From: Ceratopteris richardii
Lineage: Eukaryota > Streptophyta > Polypodiopsida > Polypodiales > Pteridaceae
DNA: 64,000 nt
Assembly (NCBI GenBank): GCA_020310875.1
Contig: CM035430.1
Span: forward strand, 105,800,376 to 105,864,375
Reading direction: 5' to 3'
This document shows, piece by piece, positions 50,126 to 63,079 of this stretch (its first letter is position 1; each line of letters starts with the position of its first letter). The translations under genes and the position numbers were made by a program. The notes beneath the pieces were generated by a model that saw only the letters and a program-made list of their open reading frames with translations, made no database searches and was not told the DNA's origin.

Positions 50126-50192
50126 TTGGTAGTGATGTGTATGCACACACTTAGGACCATCAGTGAATGTTTTCCACTCTTTAGGAGCTTTT
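50126..50192 (+). repeat. Truncated Copia LTR start, plus orientation
   Basis: TTGGTAGTGATGTG and CTTTAGGAGCTTTTT match the first third of the LTR at 38575, in plus orientation. It is cut at 50193 by an opposed, related LTR. Confidence 0.6.
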
Positions 50193-51175
50193 TGTTGGGG
50201 TTTGAGTTCTGGAAAGAACACAAACAACACAAGGAAGAAGAAGCTTGAAGCATAATAGAACAGTGAATAAGTTACCAACTGAATGTCCAAAGAGAAGTGA
50301 CCCATTATGGTTATAGGTGTATATACAAACCGAGGGAAAAAATCCTCATTAAGAGGGAGAAAAATGCCTCAGTGGTCCTAAGTGTGTTCACTCACATCAC
50401 TACCAAATTATATCAACAAATCCCTACTAGGAGTGATGTGGTGAACAAGGAGCTCGGACTCGTGTATAAGGAAGTGCCAAGCTATGTGGAAAGAGATCAA
50501 TACCTAAAAGGAAGTAAGCCCAAAGCTTTGCAGAAAGCTTCAAACTTCTCCCTACATAGAGCCTTTGTGAAAAGGTCTGCAACATTATATTGTGTGGGCA
50601 CATATGCCAAATTGACGTCTCCAATAGAGAACCTCTCTCTAACATAATGATAGTTCAAATCAACATGCTTTGTGCGAGCATGGAACACATGTTTCCTCCC
50701 AATTGCCAATGCGCTCCTAGTATTAGTGAAGATGGTGATGGTAGAAGAATAACTAACACCCAAATCATCCAAAAGGCATCTAAACCACACACACTCAACA
50801 ATTTTTATGAAAGCTACCCTATACTGAGCCACACAAGTAGAAGTGGACACAATAGGCTACTTCTTGCTAAACCAAGATATGCATGAGCTGCCAAGCATGA
50901 AGCAAAAACCACTAGTGGACACATGAGTGTCATGACAATTAACCTAGTTAGAAAGAGAAAGAGCATGTAAATCTAGCACTAATGATCCCCCTTGGGATAA
51001 AATAATCCAAGTAGCCAGGCACCACCCAAGTAGCAAAAGATGCACTTATTCAGCTGCCAATGCTTGACACCTAGGCAATGCAAAAAACTTGCTCATCTAT
51101 GAGACATCAAAATGAATATCAGGCTAAGTTATGCATAGGTAAATCAAGCATTCAATAATCTATTGATACATTAGG
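50193..51175 (-). mobile_element. 3' fragment of a related Copia element
   Basis: A 226-bp LTR at 50193-50418 (TGTTGG...ATCAACA on the plus strand) related to the LTRs at 38575 and 43500. It is followed by RNase H and the RT end on the minus strand: KIVECVWFRCLLDDLGV, HVFHARTKHVDLNYHYVRER and ADLFTKALCREKFEAF (50497-50850), and more decayed pieces up to about 51175 (STSGFCFMLGSSCISW). Frames are broken by stops and shifts. The 5' two-thirds are missing. Confidence 0.85.
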
Positions 51176-53289
51176 GGAAAAAATGAACCCTGCATGGGCC
51201 TTGTAAGGATTCCTAATTTTAAGGGATTATGCCTAATCTTGTTCTTACTTGAGGGAACAAAGTGCATTTAATAGAGCACTTTTTAGTAGGCAAGACTAGG
51301 CTTTTTTTTCGGCCCAAGTAGGGTCATCTCTCTCTTCTGTAAAAGAAAGAGAGAGAGATTCCACTTTACACATCATCAAATCCATCCATCTTTGTGAATA
51401 GAAAACTAAATTTTTTTTGAAAAGTCATACAGTTAGTTATTGCTTACTAAAAAGGGCCCATTTCTTAGTATACATGTCAGAAGTTACTTTTTTATATGGA
51501 TTTTTTAATAAAATCACTCAAAATAGTTCTTTTCGCAAACTCTTCCAAAAGTAAAGTGCCACATCATCAAACTCGTAACTTTCCCTACCTCAAAAAATGA
51601 GTTTTTCAAATTTTTATCATTTTCACTCACATAGAATGGAAAACCTCACCCTGACCCATACACATATCAAAAAAGTACTTTTCTCTATGTACAGATACTT
51701 CTTAGTCCATTATACATGTTATTTTGATTCTCTTCTCTCTTTCTCTCTCTTACCTCTTGAATTCTAGCAACCATGGGGTACTCGAACAATTTCCTCGAAG
51801 GAGAAGATGTAACAATAATAGAATCACTCACAAAGAATTTTTTCTCTCATGAGATGACAATATTCATGTCCAAGTTGGTGGTTCATTCTTTCTTTGTGAT
51901 CAAAGATGTACTATTCATTTTACTTTCCAGTATTCATCTACTATTTTTTAGGAGGAAAAGCACACAATACCATCATTGGAAGCTCTTTCATGTGGAGTAG
52001 GAGGACACAGACACCAAATTATTCTAATGAGGTATATATTTTTCTTGATTCTCATATTTGCAAAATAATTAAACCAATACTTCCCTTGCATAGGTAATTC
52101 ATATGAGAAATAAGTGCTTCATCAACACCAAAGAAGCACTTTAAATTGTTAATAGTTTCTCTGCTTCATCAACACCAAAGAAGCACTTTAAATTGTTAAT
52201 AGTTTCTCTTACTTCTCCTTCTTTTCAAAAGAATGACACCAATATTACACAGTATGGATAGGAAAATGTGTGTGGAAGCATTTCTCCATGCTTATAGAAG
52301 TTATTCATTAGGGACATGAATTATAAAGAGGACATGATTGATATTGCCACAGAGTACTTACACATAAAAGAAAATATGCCTAGGTATGTTTAGCATGCAA
52401 CCATGACTAAGGAGTCAATGAAGAAATCATATCCTTAGTTTATGAAGAACTCATATACATATGCTTCTGTTTGTACAAAACAATAAATAAATAAATTTTT
52501 AATCTATGGAGGCTTCAAAAATCAATGTTTTTCTTCTAGAATCAAATCTACCTCTACTAATTTTCTTTTCACATCCCTTTTGAATTTGATTTTATATATA
52601 TTTATCTTTTTTCTACATATTGTGGTGATAGGCTCAAATTCATATTAAAGATACTAATCATCAATGACTTGGAATAGTGAAAGGTAAGGTACATTCTACA
52701 TTCAGATGTTGTTTGTTTCTTTAAATTGTGTTCATTTTATTCATTGAAATATTACATGTTGTATTGTCATATGGAGAACTTTGATGTATCGATTTTTATC
52801 AGTAGAGATTCTAGTATAGTAGTGATGGAAAAGTCCCACTATAGATCTAATAGTAATTTCTTAAAAAGTACATGTCATATTAGTGGTTCTATGCATGTTG
52901 ACTAGTTGGAATAATACTCACTTGCTTTTCTTCAAACAACTTTTGCAAGAGTTTGACAATTAGAAATGTTTTCTTGAAATTACAACACAACATTGCAAAC
53001 ATTGCAAGTGAAAATTGGAGGTTATCCAAAAGTCCTTTGCATCATGATCAATGTCATGCACAAAAAGTGTTTTAGGGTTCAAGTTGGAAATCAAGTTACA
53101 TAAGAGGCATCATTTGATTATTTTATACTAACAAGTTTTTGTGGTATATCCCTGATAGGTCCTAAACCCGCGGGAAAAATGCATACACGCAATGATCCTT
53201 TGCTCGACCTTCTGATGCTAAGTCATCTTTTGATCGTCCTAAGTCCACAACTTCGCTTCAATGTATCGGTGGAGTAGAGGGGAAAATAC
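51176..53289. other. AT-rich sequence without recognisable gene
   Basis: No frame over 75 codons. It contains short CT and GA runs and one perfect 47-bp tandem duplication (52115-52208). No LTR ends or inverted repeats were recognised. Confidence 0.5.
52115..52208. repeat. Perfect 47-bp tandem duplication
   Basis: Two identical 47-base units starting TGCTTCATCAACACCAAAG and ending GTTTCTC, head to tail. A recent local duplication. Confidence 0.93.
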
Positions 53290-53910
53290 ATGCACAACTG
53301 GATGTCCGACTCCTCTCGTGACTTCTCGCAACCTCCCTCTCTCTTTACTCACGCTTTCCAATTCCATTTAATTCCTCATTCTCTCTCTCTTTCACTTGTT
53401 CCTCCCTTCACACACTTCCCGACTTTCTCGCTTTCTTGCTCATATGCACTCGCACACACATGCATACTCAAAATTTAAAGATCTTACTCACGGACACTTT
53501 CTCCCTCACTCACATGCTCACCCACACTTTAACATACACATACTTTTCTTCTTTCCCACTCTTATTTTCTTGCACCCACGATGGCTTTTTTTTCTTGCCA
53601 TTGGTGACCTTTCCTACTTCGTCCCTTTCCCACCTTCACACATTCTCACTTACTCCCACACACACTCACGCACACTAATACACCCACATACTTTTCACCC
53701 AGGCAAGCACTCAAACACACATGCTCAAACACACACATTCAAGAAGTCTTTGCCCAGGCAAAGGTATTCAACCATCAGACCGTACCTGCACTTAGTCACT
53801 CACATACACTCTATTCCCTCAATCACTTTCCCCTACTCTCTTTGTCCCACAGACACTTGTTCTATCTCTCACTTTCACACTCTCTTTCTAGAGTGCATGA
53901 AGAGTAATAA
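53290..53910. repeat. CT/CA-rich low-complexity block
   Basis: Degenerate CTCTCT, CACACA and ACTCAC words resembling 24650-25060. The 175-codon frame across it is Ser/His/Thr/Pro-rich and compositional. Confidence 0.75.
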
Positions 53911-55814
53911 TTTTACTTATTAACAAACTTGAACCTTTGAACGGTGGACATCATGAGGCTACATCAATACCAATATTGATTAGGTGCTCTAAAACCACAC
54001 GTCATGCTTCCCATAAGAACGTGTAAATTAAAGCACATTATAAGATGACAAATGCAAAAAGAACCTACACTTAGCTTTATAATGATTAACAACAGCATAG
54101 ATGCATTCGGCTTGACATGCCCTTGAGCAACCTTCATCCTCATACTTCCAAATGCATCGCAATAGCACACCACAATAGAAATGTCATTAGTAGCACTCTT
54201 TACAGTCTGAATGCTCTTTGGATTCAAGCCTCTAGACGCTTCTCTCCTTCACATGTAAACTTGGCCCAGCTCAACATGCACTGCTATGAATTTTTCTGAT
54301 CTTACTTTGACCTGCAAATATTGGTTTAGCATAACCCTACATGTGATGCTCAACACTCCTTCCATATGTAATTCAACTTTGTTCTCCATGCCAAAGACTT
54401 CATAAATTTCTCTACACAATCTCTTCTTCTACATCCCAATCAAAGAGAAGCCCCAACGATTCTTGGGGAAAGAAATTTGATGAACTCCTCTAACGCACCC
54501 ATTTCCTGAGAGAAATTCATTCCTCTTTTTTTTTGTCATCCAATTGCGATACCTGCAATGTCAACCACCACCACATACACGCAACACAAAAAACTATACC
54601 AAAAGAATTCGTTGTACTCCTATAACACAAAACTCGCATACAGGCCTCATGTTCAGAAACAGATAGTAATACCTACCCATGTACATGGACCATGAAAACA
54701 TACACATAGCACTTAGAGCTCCTTGCCCACAAAGCTCCTTCCTACCTTCTCTCAGTAGCTGCCTCATGTTGTCCTCTTCTCTCGTACTCCCCTCATGTAC
54801 CTGCAGCGATCAAACACAACAAGAAGCACTCCCTCTCTTTTCTCCTTCCTTTCCATAAGTGACCAGGCTCCTTTCTTTCCCGAAACCCCTTGGTGCCATT
54901 TATGAGCCGATTAAAACTCCCCGAGAACTGCTACATTTCCCTCATAGTCAAAGGTATCCTTTCATATGCTGCTCGCTATGCATCATTCCCCTGCTTCCTT
55001 TGATTCTCCTTATCTCCCATCACTGGCATACACCGATCCAACAACAACAACAACAAAAAGAACTTCTACAGAAAAATAACAATCCTCTGCGGCTACCTGC
55101 CCTACTCACGAGAAACCTCACAACAACTCCGCCCAAGAACTGTCCCTTGCTTATGTAGTTTAACTAGTCAAGCGATGGCAACAAAACCGAAAAAAAACAA
55201 ATAAAATGCACAGTCGGGCTTATCGGCAATTCTTCGCAGACCATATCAATATCTCACGATGGATGGCAGCCATAGAGTATGAGCTTCATGAAATCAGTAA
55301 TTTCTTCTCCTTCGGGTCAGTAGACATCCACGTTCTTCCATCCATCATTTTTCCATCTTAGCAACGTGATACCTAGTACATGTCGAGAGCGATGTGCGAA
55401 AAGAAAACCACTTCTCCTTATGCCCAAAGCTGAAGAATAGATGAATACACTCTTTTTCGGCCCACGAAACTCCCTGCCCTTGCGTTTTCCTGTTGCTTCT
55501 CCCCCAAGAGAAACCTCCGATCGTAGAGAATCCCCCTTTTTAGCCTCAACACACTACGACCTTGCCCGCAGCCCTCTCGATCTTGCACACAAAAAGCGAC
55601 CCCTCCCCCCAGAAGTAACATGCCCCCCTCCCCCCCCCGAGAGGATGACTCCCCTTCTCCTCTATCTCTGCTAGACGGAAAGACCTCCCATTCCCTCTGT
55701 TCCTGCCCAAAAACTGTGGATAGCGACACGACACAGACTCGAACCTTGTCAAGCCTGCGGATTTCACCGCGTCATCGAAGGGTTGGCTAAGCTAGAGTGA
55801 TATTAGAACACTTC
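53911..55814. other. Sequence without supported gene
   Basis: No recognisable protein or RNA gene. Frames up to about 100 codons (54859-55158 plus, 55418-55729 minus) show no motif. A B-box-like TTCGAGTC on the minus strand near 55740 is not enough for a tRNA call. Confidence 0.45.
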
Positions 55815-56425
55815 TGTCACTCTAGCACAATGATGAGTACCAATGTGAGAAGATTCACCTCATAATTGTCAATCCGTGGAGACATGAGGACTAGTATGAA
55901 GACTATGAGCAAGTGAAGGCACAAGTGTGCGAGTGAGAAGCACACAAGCATGCACACACATACACACACACGCGCACACAAGGCAAGAACAAGGAGAGGA
56001 ACAATGGAGTTCTTTGCATTAGTCAAAAAGTCTCTTACATAAGCTCAATTCACAAACAATCTAACCTCAAAAATGAGCTCTCTAGCTCTTTTTATAGTTT
56101 TCTAACTAGCTTTGGTCTTGTCCAGACCTAGTGTCCGGCCTAGTTAAAAATTAGGTTCTAGAGCCTATTTGAGGGCTCATACAGAGTCTAAAAATTATGA
56201 AAATTGATATGTAGCTAGTTCTAATACTCCTCAAGCTCGAGGACTCCTCGGCTTGCACAAAATGGAGTCTATTCTACCAAAAATGGAATTTACAATGTTT
56301 GTGTAGTGATTAAAATCACTTGAGTTGTAAATGGTCCATGGAAAAATTGATTGGGCCTTGTTGCCGTATTGTGCATGACTCCTCCGTTGCGCTAGTATGC
56401 TCTTCATCTGACTTGTATTCCAACA
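55815..56425 (-). repeat. 3' LTR of Gypsy element 2
   Basis: 611 bp, TGTCACTCTAGCAC...TTCCAACA on the plus strand. It shares TCTAGCACAATG, the GGACTCCTCGGCTTGCAC stretch and the TATAAAAAG box (56088-56096, minus) with the LTR of element 1. Confidence 0.9.
56088..56096 (-). promoter_or_regulatory. TATA box in LTR of Gypsy element 2
   Basis: TATAAAAAG in the same context as in element 1. Confidence 0.5.
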
Positions 56426-56439
56426 CGCCCCCCTTCCTA
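56426..56439 (-). other. Polypurine tract of Gypsy element 2
   Basis: TAGGAAGGGGGGCG on the minus strand next to the LTR. Its first three bases are the ORF3 stop codon. Confidence 0.8.
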
Positions 56440-57091
56440 GCGTCTGTCGCCCCTGACAGACCTCTGTTCTATCGGGTGGTCGATATAGTATTGGATGACA
56501 TTGGTGGCAAGTTCATGTTCTCCTATCCTTAAGCCTCTTGCTAGATCAGCTTCCAATGCATCCCAATTTATTGCACCAGGGACCTCTGGTTGCGGGGTGG
56601 TGTAGTACTCAGAGTACATTGCTTGTTGACAAGCAAAGAGATGGAGCAGGTGTGTTGGCTTCGGTGCGAAGATCTCTGAGTGATACTCCCAGAAACCTGA
56701 TCTGAACATTTTTTCGAAGGTCTGTTTGTAACATGCAGGGAGGTATTTGATGCGTGCATGCCAGGCGTAAGCCATACGAATACTGGGGGTGGTGCTCATG
56801 TCATACACCAAATCATAATTTCCATTGGTAAACCCCGGGAGACGTACCTGTGGTGCGGCTGCATTTCTAAAAGTCTTCAGGACTACCTGCATCATATCTA
56901 AAATTTTAAGCATCATTTGAGCTGCTACATCTGGCATGGGCTTCAATCGCGGCATCCAATGGCGAATTGTTCCCATCATGTATGCTACCGACGGTGGTCC
57001 CTGTGGTGGCGCAATGTACGGGTAGTTTAGCCATTCCTTGCATTGCGCGTTGTTCTGCACTTTGATATTGAATGCCTTCCAAGACCTACGG
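56437..57091 (-). pseudogene. ORF3 of Gypsy element 2, C-terminal part
   Basis: Continues the frame broken at 59236. It starts RRSWKAFNIKVQNN and runs through EWLNYPYIAPP, MMGTIRHWMPRLK, NYDLVYDMSTTPSIRM, RIKYLPACYKQTFE and FWEYHSEIF to a TAG at 56437-56439 that overlaps the purine tract. It closely matches the C-terminal 210 residues or so of ORF3 in element 1. Separated from the rest of ORF3 by the 2.14-kb insertion. Confidence 0.88.
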
Positions 57092-59235
57092 TGTCGTCAA
57101 GATTTTCTCTCCTCTCTCACTTGTGAAGGCCTACAAAAAAAACATATTTGGTGAAGGTAGCCAGAATTCCCCGAGAAGTCCAGGATGCATCAAGGATGTC
57201 AAAGGAAGGTCACATACAAAGTTTCAAAGAAATCAAGAAAGTCCATGGTAGCGGTCAAAGCTGGTCAAAGCTGGTCAAAGTTGGGAAATTAGGGCAAAAA
57301 TTTCATTGACACCAAATTAGATGAAAATCCATATACTTGTAATGATTTTCAAAGGCAGTCTATAGCCCAAATTTCAGCAGAAATTGGATTTTGTAGCACA
57401 TTGATATGCTATGTTCATTTTGTAAAAATGTAATTTTTCTAGTTTGACCCTACAAATTCTTGTATAGAAATTTATGTTAGCCATATGGTTTGGCATGTAT
57501 AAAGATCATATGTGGCTACATATTTGTACAAATTTTCAAGGCTATCAGAGCTTCCTAGACACCTTAATGCCACCTTGCAAGCTTCCAAATGTAGTCAAAC
57601 TTGTACAAGGGAGATTCAGATGGGAGTTTTTTTTGCATATTCCTGAAGGAGATCTTTGGAAACATAGTCCTACAAAGTTTCATCTTCATCAAAGCCTATT
57701 TGGAGGGTCAAAGAGTACAAAGTCCAGTTTTCAAGGTCATCGCAATTTTCTAGAATAAGAATATTGAAGGCTTGAAGGGCTACCACATGTCAAAATATGA
57801 TTGAACCATGTTGTACGGTCAAGATGAGCTCATATTCAAGCGTGGAGATGCACTTAAGCATAAAGGAAGGAGGATCCACGAAGTTTTTCATCAAAGAAGA
57901 CTTTTTTGACAGTTAAAGATCAATAATGCAAAGTTTCTCCAAAAATAGTGGCTTATCTTATCTGAATTGATGTCAGCACTGATCCGATGGTCCAGATCAT
58001 CCCCAGATCCAATGGTGGAGAATGAGGGCGCCTAAATTTCACTCCTTTACACTAGATTTGATAGAAAGAACAATTCCAAGCCATTGATTTGATTAATCAA
58101 ATGGTTGTAATCGAAAGTAGTGATCCTTGAGTTGAGAGTTGATTTCTCTAGATCCAAGGGCCCAAATTCATTCAAAAAACTATATAAACCCCCCTCCAAA
58201 CTCCTAGAGCATCATTGTTAGGCATCCATAGGGCTCATGCTAGCTTACGGTTTCCTTGAGACGATCACCCTCGGTTGAGCGAGTGAGGATCCAAGGTGAG
58301 CTAGTATGAGTATAGAACCTAGCTTCAAATTTAAGTTAGAACTCCAATCTAGGATAGGCTCTTGAAACCAGCATCTCTATCTTGACTCACCCTCGGTGGA
58401 GCGTGTGAGTGAGTTAGAGCTGATTTTAATGAGTCTTAGACTTCTTTAGTTAGACGTTACGAGCCTAGACAGACATAGGGTCACTGGAGTGGAACTCACC
58501 TTCTTACGTGTGACATTCGGTTGAACTGTCATGGTTTGAGGGTCGGAACCACCTTTGATCAGTAGACTGCTTAGCATGACGTACCACGACGATATTTTAC
58601 ATGTAACTTAATTCAAATCCTTTTAATTCATGTCACTTGTCACTTGTCTCTTGTCTCCTCTCTCAGTCTCTTAAGTATTTTTACATGTCTTCTATTTCTT
58701 CTATGTGTGAGAAGGCTCCGCAGTATTGCGTTGAACCAGTGAGGATGTTTCTTTGAGCTTGTGAGTAAAATCCATCATCATAATTCACTTGCATGCATAT
58801 AATCCATACAAATCCATACATATTTATTAGTTTCTGAAAGTGTATAAGAAGCTCCAATATTGGACCATTCTTCCTTTCGAAACTGATTTATGTGTAAGGA
58901 TTCCATCTATTCTCATCATGCATACATATCATCCAAAGAAGGCTATACATATGGATTAGAATTAGGAAGTGTTTAAGAAGCTCCTCCAATGGACCATTCT
59001 TCCTTCCAAATTTGATTCGTGTGTATGGTTCTCTTTCATTCTTATCATTCATGTCATCAATCTAACTTGCACACCTACATTCCCATTCCCATAATTATTT
59101 CAACATCTCTCTCTTCTCCATACTCAACATTAATTTCACCTTCACATCTTTAAACCTTCCAACATTCATTAGCTTCATACACCCTGTGTGTGCCACGACC
59201 GGACCCGATCCACCCGGATTGCGATCACCTCCACA
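57092..59235 (+). mobile_element. 2.14-kb solo-LTR-like insertion in ORF3
   Basis: Interrupts the conserved PVPRR-RSW codons of ORF3. It begins TGTCGTCAAG and ends CACCTCCACA, so it has TG...CA ends. It has no open frame and carries TATATAAACC at 58181 on the plus strand about midway, as in a long plant LTR. Only CGG is clearly shared at the two flanks, so the target duplication is short or eroded. No partner LTR, primer site or internal domain is present. It does not match the other LTRs in the window. Confidence 0.6.
58181..58189 (+). promoter_or_regulatory. TATA box of the solo-LTR-like insertion
   Basis: TATATAAAC followed by a C-run and the transcript-like sequence AAACTCCTAGAGCATC, which resembles a pol II core promoter of a long plant LTR. 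Confidence 0.45.
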
Positions 59236-62200
59236 GCGGCGTGGAACTGGACCGTAGCATGGATTACATAGGAGATGTAAAGGCGCGTTGTTCCATGTGC
59301 GTAGCATTTCTGGATATGTCTCTAGAAGTTTCTGCCGCCAGGTGGGTTGACGAATTTTGCCTTTTTGCACCTCTGGAGGAAGGTCTTCGGGTTGAAATTG
59401 GGTAGCAAAGGTAGGAATCTGACCCGTGACTCTCTGTATTTCTGCATTATAATCAGCCAGGATAATATAATAGGGCCTGTATTGGAGTTCAGATGAGAGG
59501 ATAAGGCGTCGCGATGACAGGTTCTTGAAGTAAGCAGATTGTAGCACAGTTTCCTCTATGACCCTCATGGCCTGATTTTGCACTACTGTGCGCTCTTTGT
59601 GAGAACTCCCGATTTCCTCCACTTGACGTAGCCATGGAGGCCATGGTGCCTCGAATGTGTCTTGAGCTTCTTCCGTTTGTTGGCCTCCTAGGAAGGGTTG
59701 TGGGTTGTATTCTTCTTCAAATGTCTGTTCCACAGGAATTTGTACTACTTCTTTGTCGGTGGGAGCCTCTAGAGGGGAAGGTGGTCTCTCATATTGTAGT
59801 AGACGTGCTTGCAATTCGGTGACCTGTTTCTGGAGATCTTTTAAGGCCTCTGAGTCTGTGAGAAGTGAAGCCGTGGAGGAGGTGGTTTGAGAGGCTGCTG
59901 TTGTTTCTTTTTGGTGTTTCTGCTTCAGTTGACCCAGTTCCTCTGATAGCAGGTCATGTGCTTCAAGCAGCATGGCATAATCTTCCAATATGATCTTGAT
60001 ATTGTCGGGGGTCACTGCTTGAAACTTTGATGGGCTGATGGGTGCCCCAGGTGTGCTTTCGATAGCTGCTTCTAGGTTCTCCTGATTTTGTAATTGCAGG
60101 CGTCGATTCTCTTCATGAGCGGCAGCAAGATGTCGCTTGAGTAGGGCCATATTTCGCTGAAGCTTTGAATTGCGTTCCAGTTGTGTCCGTAGATGACCTT
60201 CTACCACTTGTATTGCTTCCTGATCTGCGTTCTGTAACTGTACCTCCAATATGCTATGAGCCTCTTGGAGAGTTTGGATTTGTGTGTGGAGGCGAGCATT
60301 TTCCTCCACTAGTGCAGCAAGTCTGTGTTGTAGTGTCTCCGAGTGCTCTTGCAGGCGTTCATTCTGTTGCTGGAGCTGATTGTAATCTGTCCTTAAGTTT
60401 GATATACAAGCTAGCATGGTGTCCAATGCATTTCCTATAGATGAGGGGGTGGTGTTTACAATGGAAGATGCATGGGAAGGGAATTGGGGAAGGGGAAGAG
60501 TGAATGATGTGTCTATTGAAGACGTGTGTGTGGGTGAAATTGGTGGAGGGGGAATGGGAGGAGGTGGAAGCGTGGGGGGAGGGGGAGGTGCCATGGGTGG
60601 TGAAATGTCCATACTTTCAGGAGTGGGTGCGAGTGTGGGGTCTACCATATACATTGGAATGGTAGGTGGTGTGTGTGTGAAAGTGGTGAATAGATGAGAA
60701 GTGGGGTGGGGAGCTGAAAATAAAGGGAATGGTTGAGACCTGGGTTGAAAAGTTCTAGCGAGGAAGTTATGGAGGGATTGGAGAAGTGGAGAGATGGAGG
60801 TTGGGGGTTGAGGTTGTAGAGTTGAGGAGGGCATGAAGGGTTGCGTGGTAGCAGGGAAACCCATGAATATGGATCTAGGGTCAGGATGACGTATGGCTGA
60901 GGGCATGGGGGATGGTTGTCCTAGGGCAGGCTCTATGAGCGATTCGGTAGATTGTGTAGTGGTGGGGGTTGCTTCATAGATTGGGTTATCAGAGGTGGAG
61001 AATAGGGTTGAACTAGAGATGGGAGTACGGAAGATGAAGGTTGGTTCGGTGGGTTGAGTGGTCGAGGTGATTTCCACGGTTTCTGCTCTAGGAGGCGATG
61101 GTGGGGGTGTGGGTGGTAGTGGCTCGGTGGATTCCTCATGGGTGACTGGGTGCTCTTGGCTAGTAGTTTCTGTTGCTCGGGAGGTTGTCCTGATGGGTTC
61201 GGATGTAATATTTGGCCCTTCTGCCGTTGTAATGGGGATCTGGATATTCTTACCTGAGCGTGGTCGTGTCTGGAATCTTCGTGGATCATATTGAACTGGA
61301 GACCTCCTAATGGCGGTCCGCACTGCTTCTACTACCCCATATGTTTCTCCCATCAATAAGAGACCTTCACTATATTCTGAGTCAACTCCTACTTCTTCCA
61401 ACAGCTGAATCATGAGTACTCTACTGCTCTGTTCGGTGAGCAGTTGTTGCGATCGCACTCGTTCCATAATTTGATACAGCCTTCGGAGTTCTGCTGTATA
61501 GGCTGGGGCTTCAGTGGTCCCCTCTTCATATGCTCCTTCTTCTTCTAGGTGTCCTTGTTGTTGACCTTGTTGGGCGTCACTCCAATGCACATGGCGGCCG
61601 TCTGTAGATTTTCTTCTTCTTTGTGAAGATGTGCCTTGTTCTTCTGCATCTGAATAATACTCTACATCAGAGAGTTGTGTACTTTGTAAGAATGCTTCGA
61701 AGTCCTGAGGATCCATTCCTTCAGCATCTCCAATTGTAGCAAATTCAAATTCAGATGGAGCAGGAGGAGCTGAAGGGGTAGCTTGTGTCATAGTTTCAGA
61801 TCCAGACTTGGGTATCCTAATGGTAAAGGGAGGTACAGTGGTCTCCGTTCGTGGCGATACTTCAGGAGTAGTCAGAACTTCCCTTGTCTGGACACAAGGG
61901 ATCGCACCCCTCATGCGCTTGGATTGATGTGTGGACGTCTTGAGCTTCTTAAACATTTGTAATTGTGCCCAAGTTAAGGCACGTTCAATGGGAACATCGT
62001 ATGCTAGGCACCGGTAAATAATGCGTGTGATTGCACAGCAGTCGTTCACCACTAATTTCCTAGAAGACCTTTTATTTGCTTCATACAATTGATCTATAAT
62101 CCATACCAGCAGCTTAATTGGTAACGCACCTGCCTCCGCTAAGTAGAGAGCGAACCAGATTCTTTTGTGTGGTTGTGTGAAGCGGTCTTGGCCGGGGAAA

Positions 62201-62868
62201 GCAAAATGTTGCATGCACATACGGAGAGGGATGGACACGTTTGGTGTGAGTGCTACCATGTCTTTAAGCTTCAATAGTTTCCTATCCTTCATGTTAGTAG
62301 GAACGAGAGCATCCTTCTCAGAAGGTACATGTGTGCCGTGCATATTCAAAGCAGCGCTCACCAACTCCAGAGTAAGTTCAAACCTCTTTAACTCGTTGTT
62401 GCCCAGCAAGGAAGGAAGAACAAATGATCCTGGTTTGTCCTTTTCTTCATTAGCTTGTAATGTGGAGACCAAATAATAGCATCGGAGGAGATCCGGTTTA
62501 GGTAGTGGTGCTTCAAAGTATTCTGCTAGCCCTGCACGTTGCCATATGGTCTGGAGATCCTCGGTGTTCTGTAGAGTCTCAAACTCCTTGGAGAAAAATT
62601 GGAATCGAACCCATGATCGGTCATACTCGCACTTAGACTCCCATATATACTTGGCCTCTCCTAATGGACCTGGCATGCCATTGAACCAATGAGAGTTGGC
62701 ATGGACTCTTTCTGTGATCCCTGTGGGTGGATCCGGTACCGGGATCTGCTGAAGGTGTTGCAGCTCCACAGGTCGTTCAGTTGGTGGCACATCCACAGGT
62801 AGACTATCCACATCGATTCCTGCAGTAAGTATTCCTACTTGTGAGCTCAGACCTGTAGCTTCTGCCAT
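59236..62868 (-). pseudogene. ORF3 of Gypsy element 2, N-terminal 1,211 codons
   Basis: ATG at 62866-62868 (MAEATGLSS), aligned with MQTEAGPS of element 1. The frame is fully open to the insertion at 59235 and runs into it until 59095. Residues about 40-310: HANSHWFNGMPGPLGEAKYI, FVLPSLL, MHGTHVPSEKDALVP, HFAFPGQDRFTQPHKRIWFA, WIIDQLYEA and CCAITRIIYRCLAYDVPIE. A Pro/Ser/Thr linker with MDISPPMAPPPPP follows (about residue 755). Then comes a coiled coil with heptad Leu (about 810-990, LLKRHLAAAHEENRRLQ), then a C-terminal block (QVEEIGSSHKER, FATQFQPEDLPPEVQKG, NPCYGPVPRR). The N-terminal block faintly recalls the plant transposon-protein domain of Athila-type extra frames. No membrane segment is seen. 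Function unknown. Confidence 0.88.
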
Positions 62869-63079
62869 GTTACTTCTTGCCTCTTGATTCTGTGAGAATA
62901 TAGAAACATGTGTTAACATTGTAAAGGACAAGTTAGAACCGTTTTTGTCCTCATTACAACATTATCATGAGGTTCGGGAGAGATTAGTAGGTTAATAAGA
63001 GCTCGGTGCTTGTGCGTGTAGTTAGGAATTGGTTGGACCTAAGAACTAAGTGGAATGATGTAGTGTGAGAGTGACGTAG
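62869..63079 (-). promoter_or_regulatory. Pol-ORF3 gap of element 2 with candidate splice acceptor
   Basis: The minus strand reads TTCTATATTCTCACAG about 27 bases before the ORF3 ATG, a good acceptor consensus. It is comparable to the T-rich AG upstream of ORF3 in element 1. Confidence 0.4.

Noticed and set aside
55725..55800. Possible tRNA gene on the minus strand (GGTTCGAGTC B-box-like)
   Set aside because: No acceptor stem pairing and no acceptable A box or anticodon arm could be drawn.
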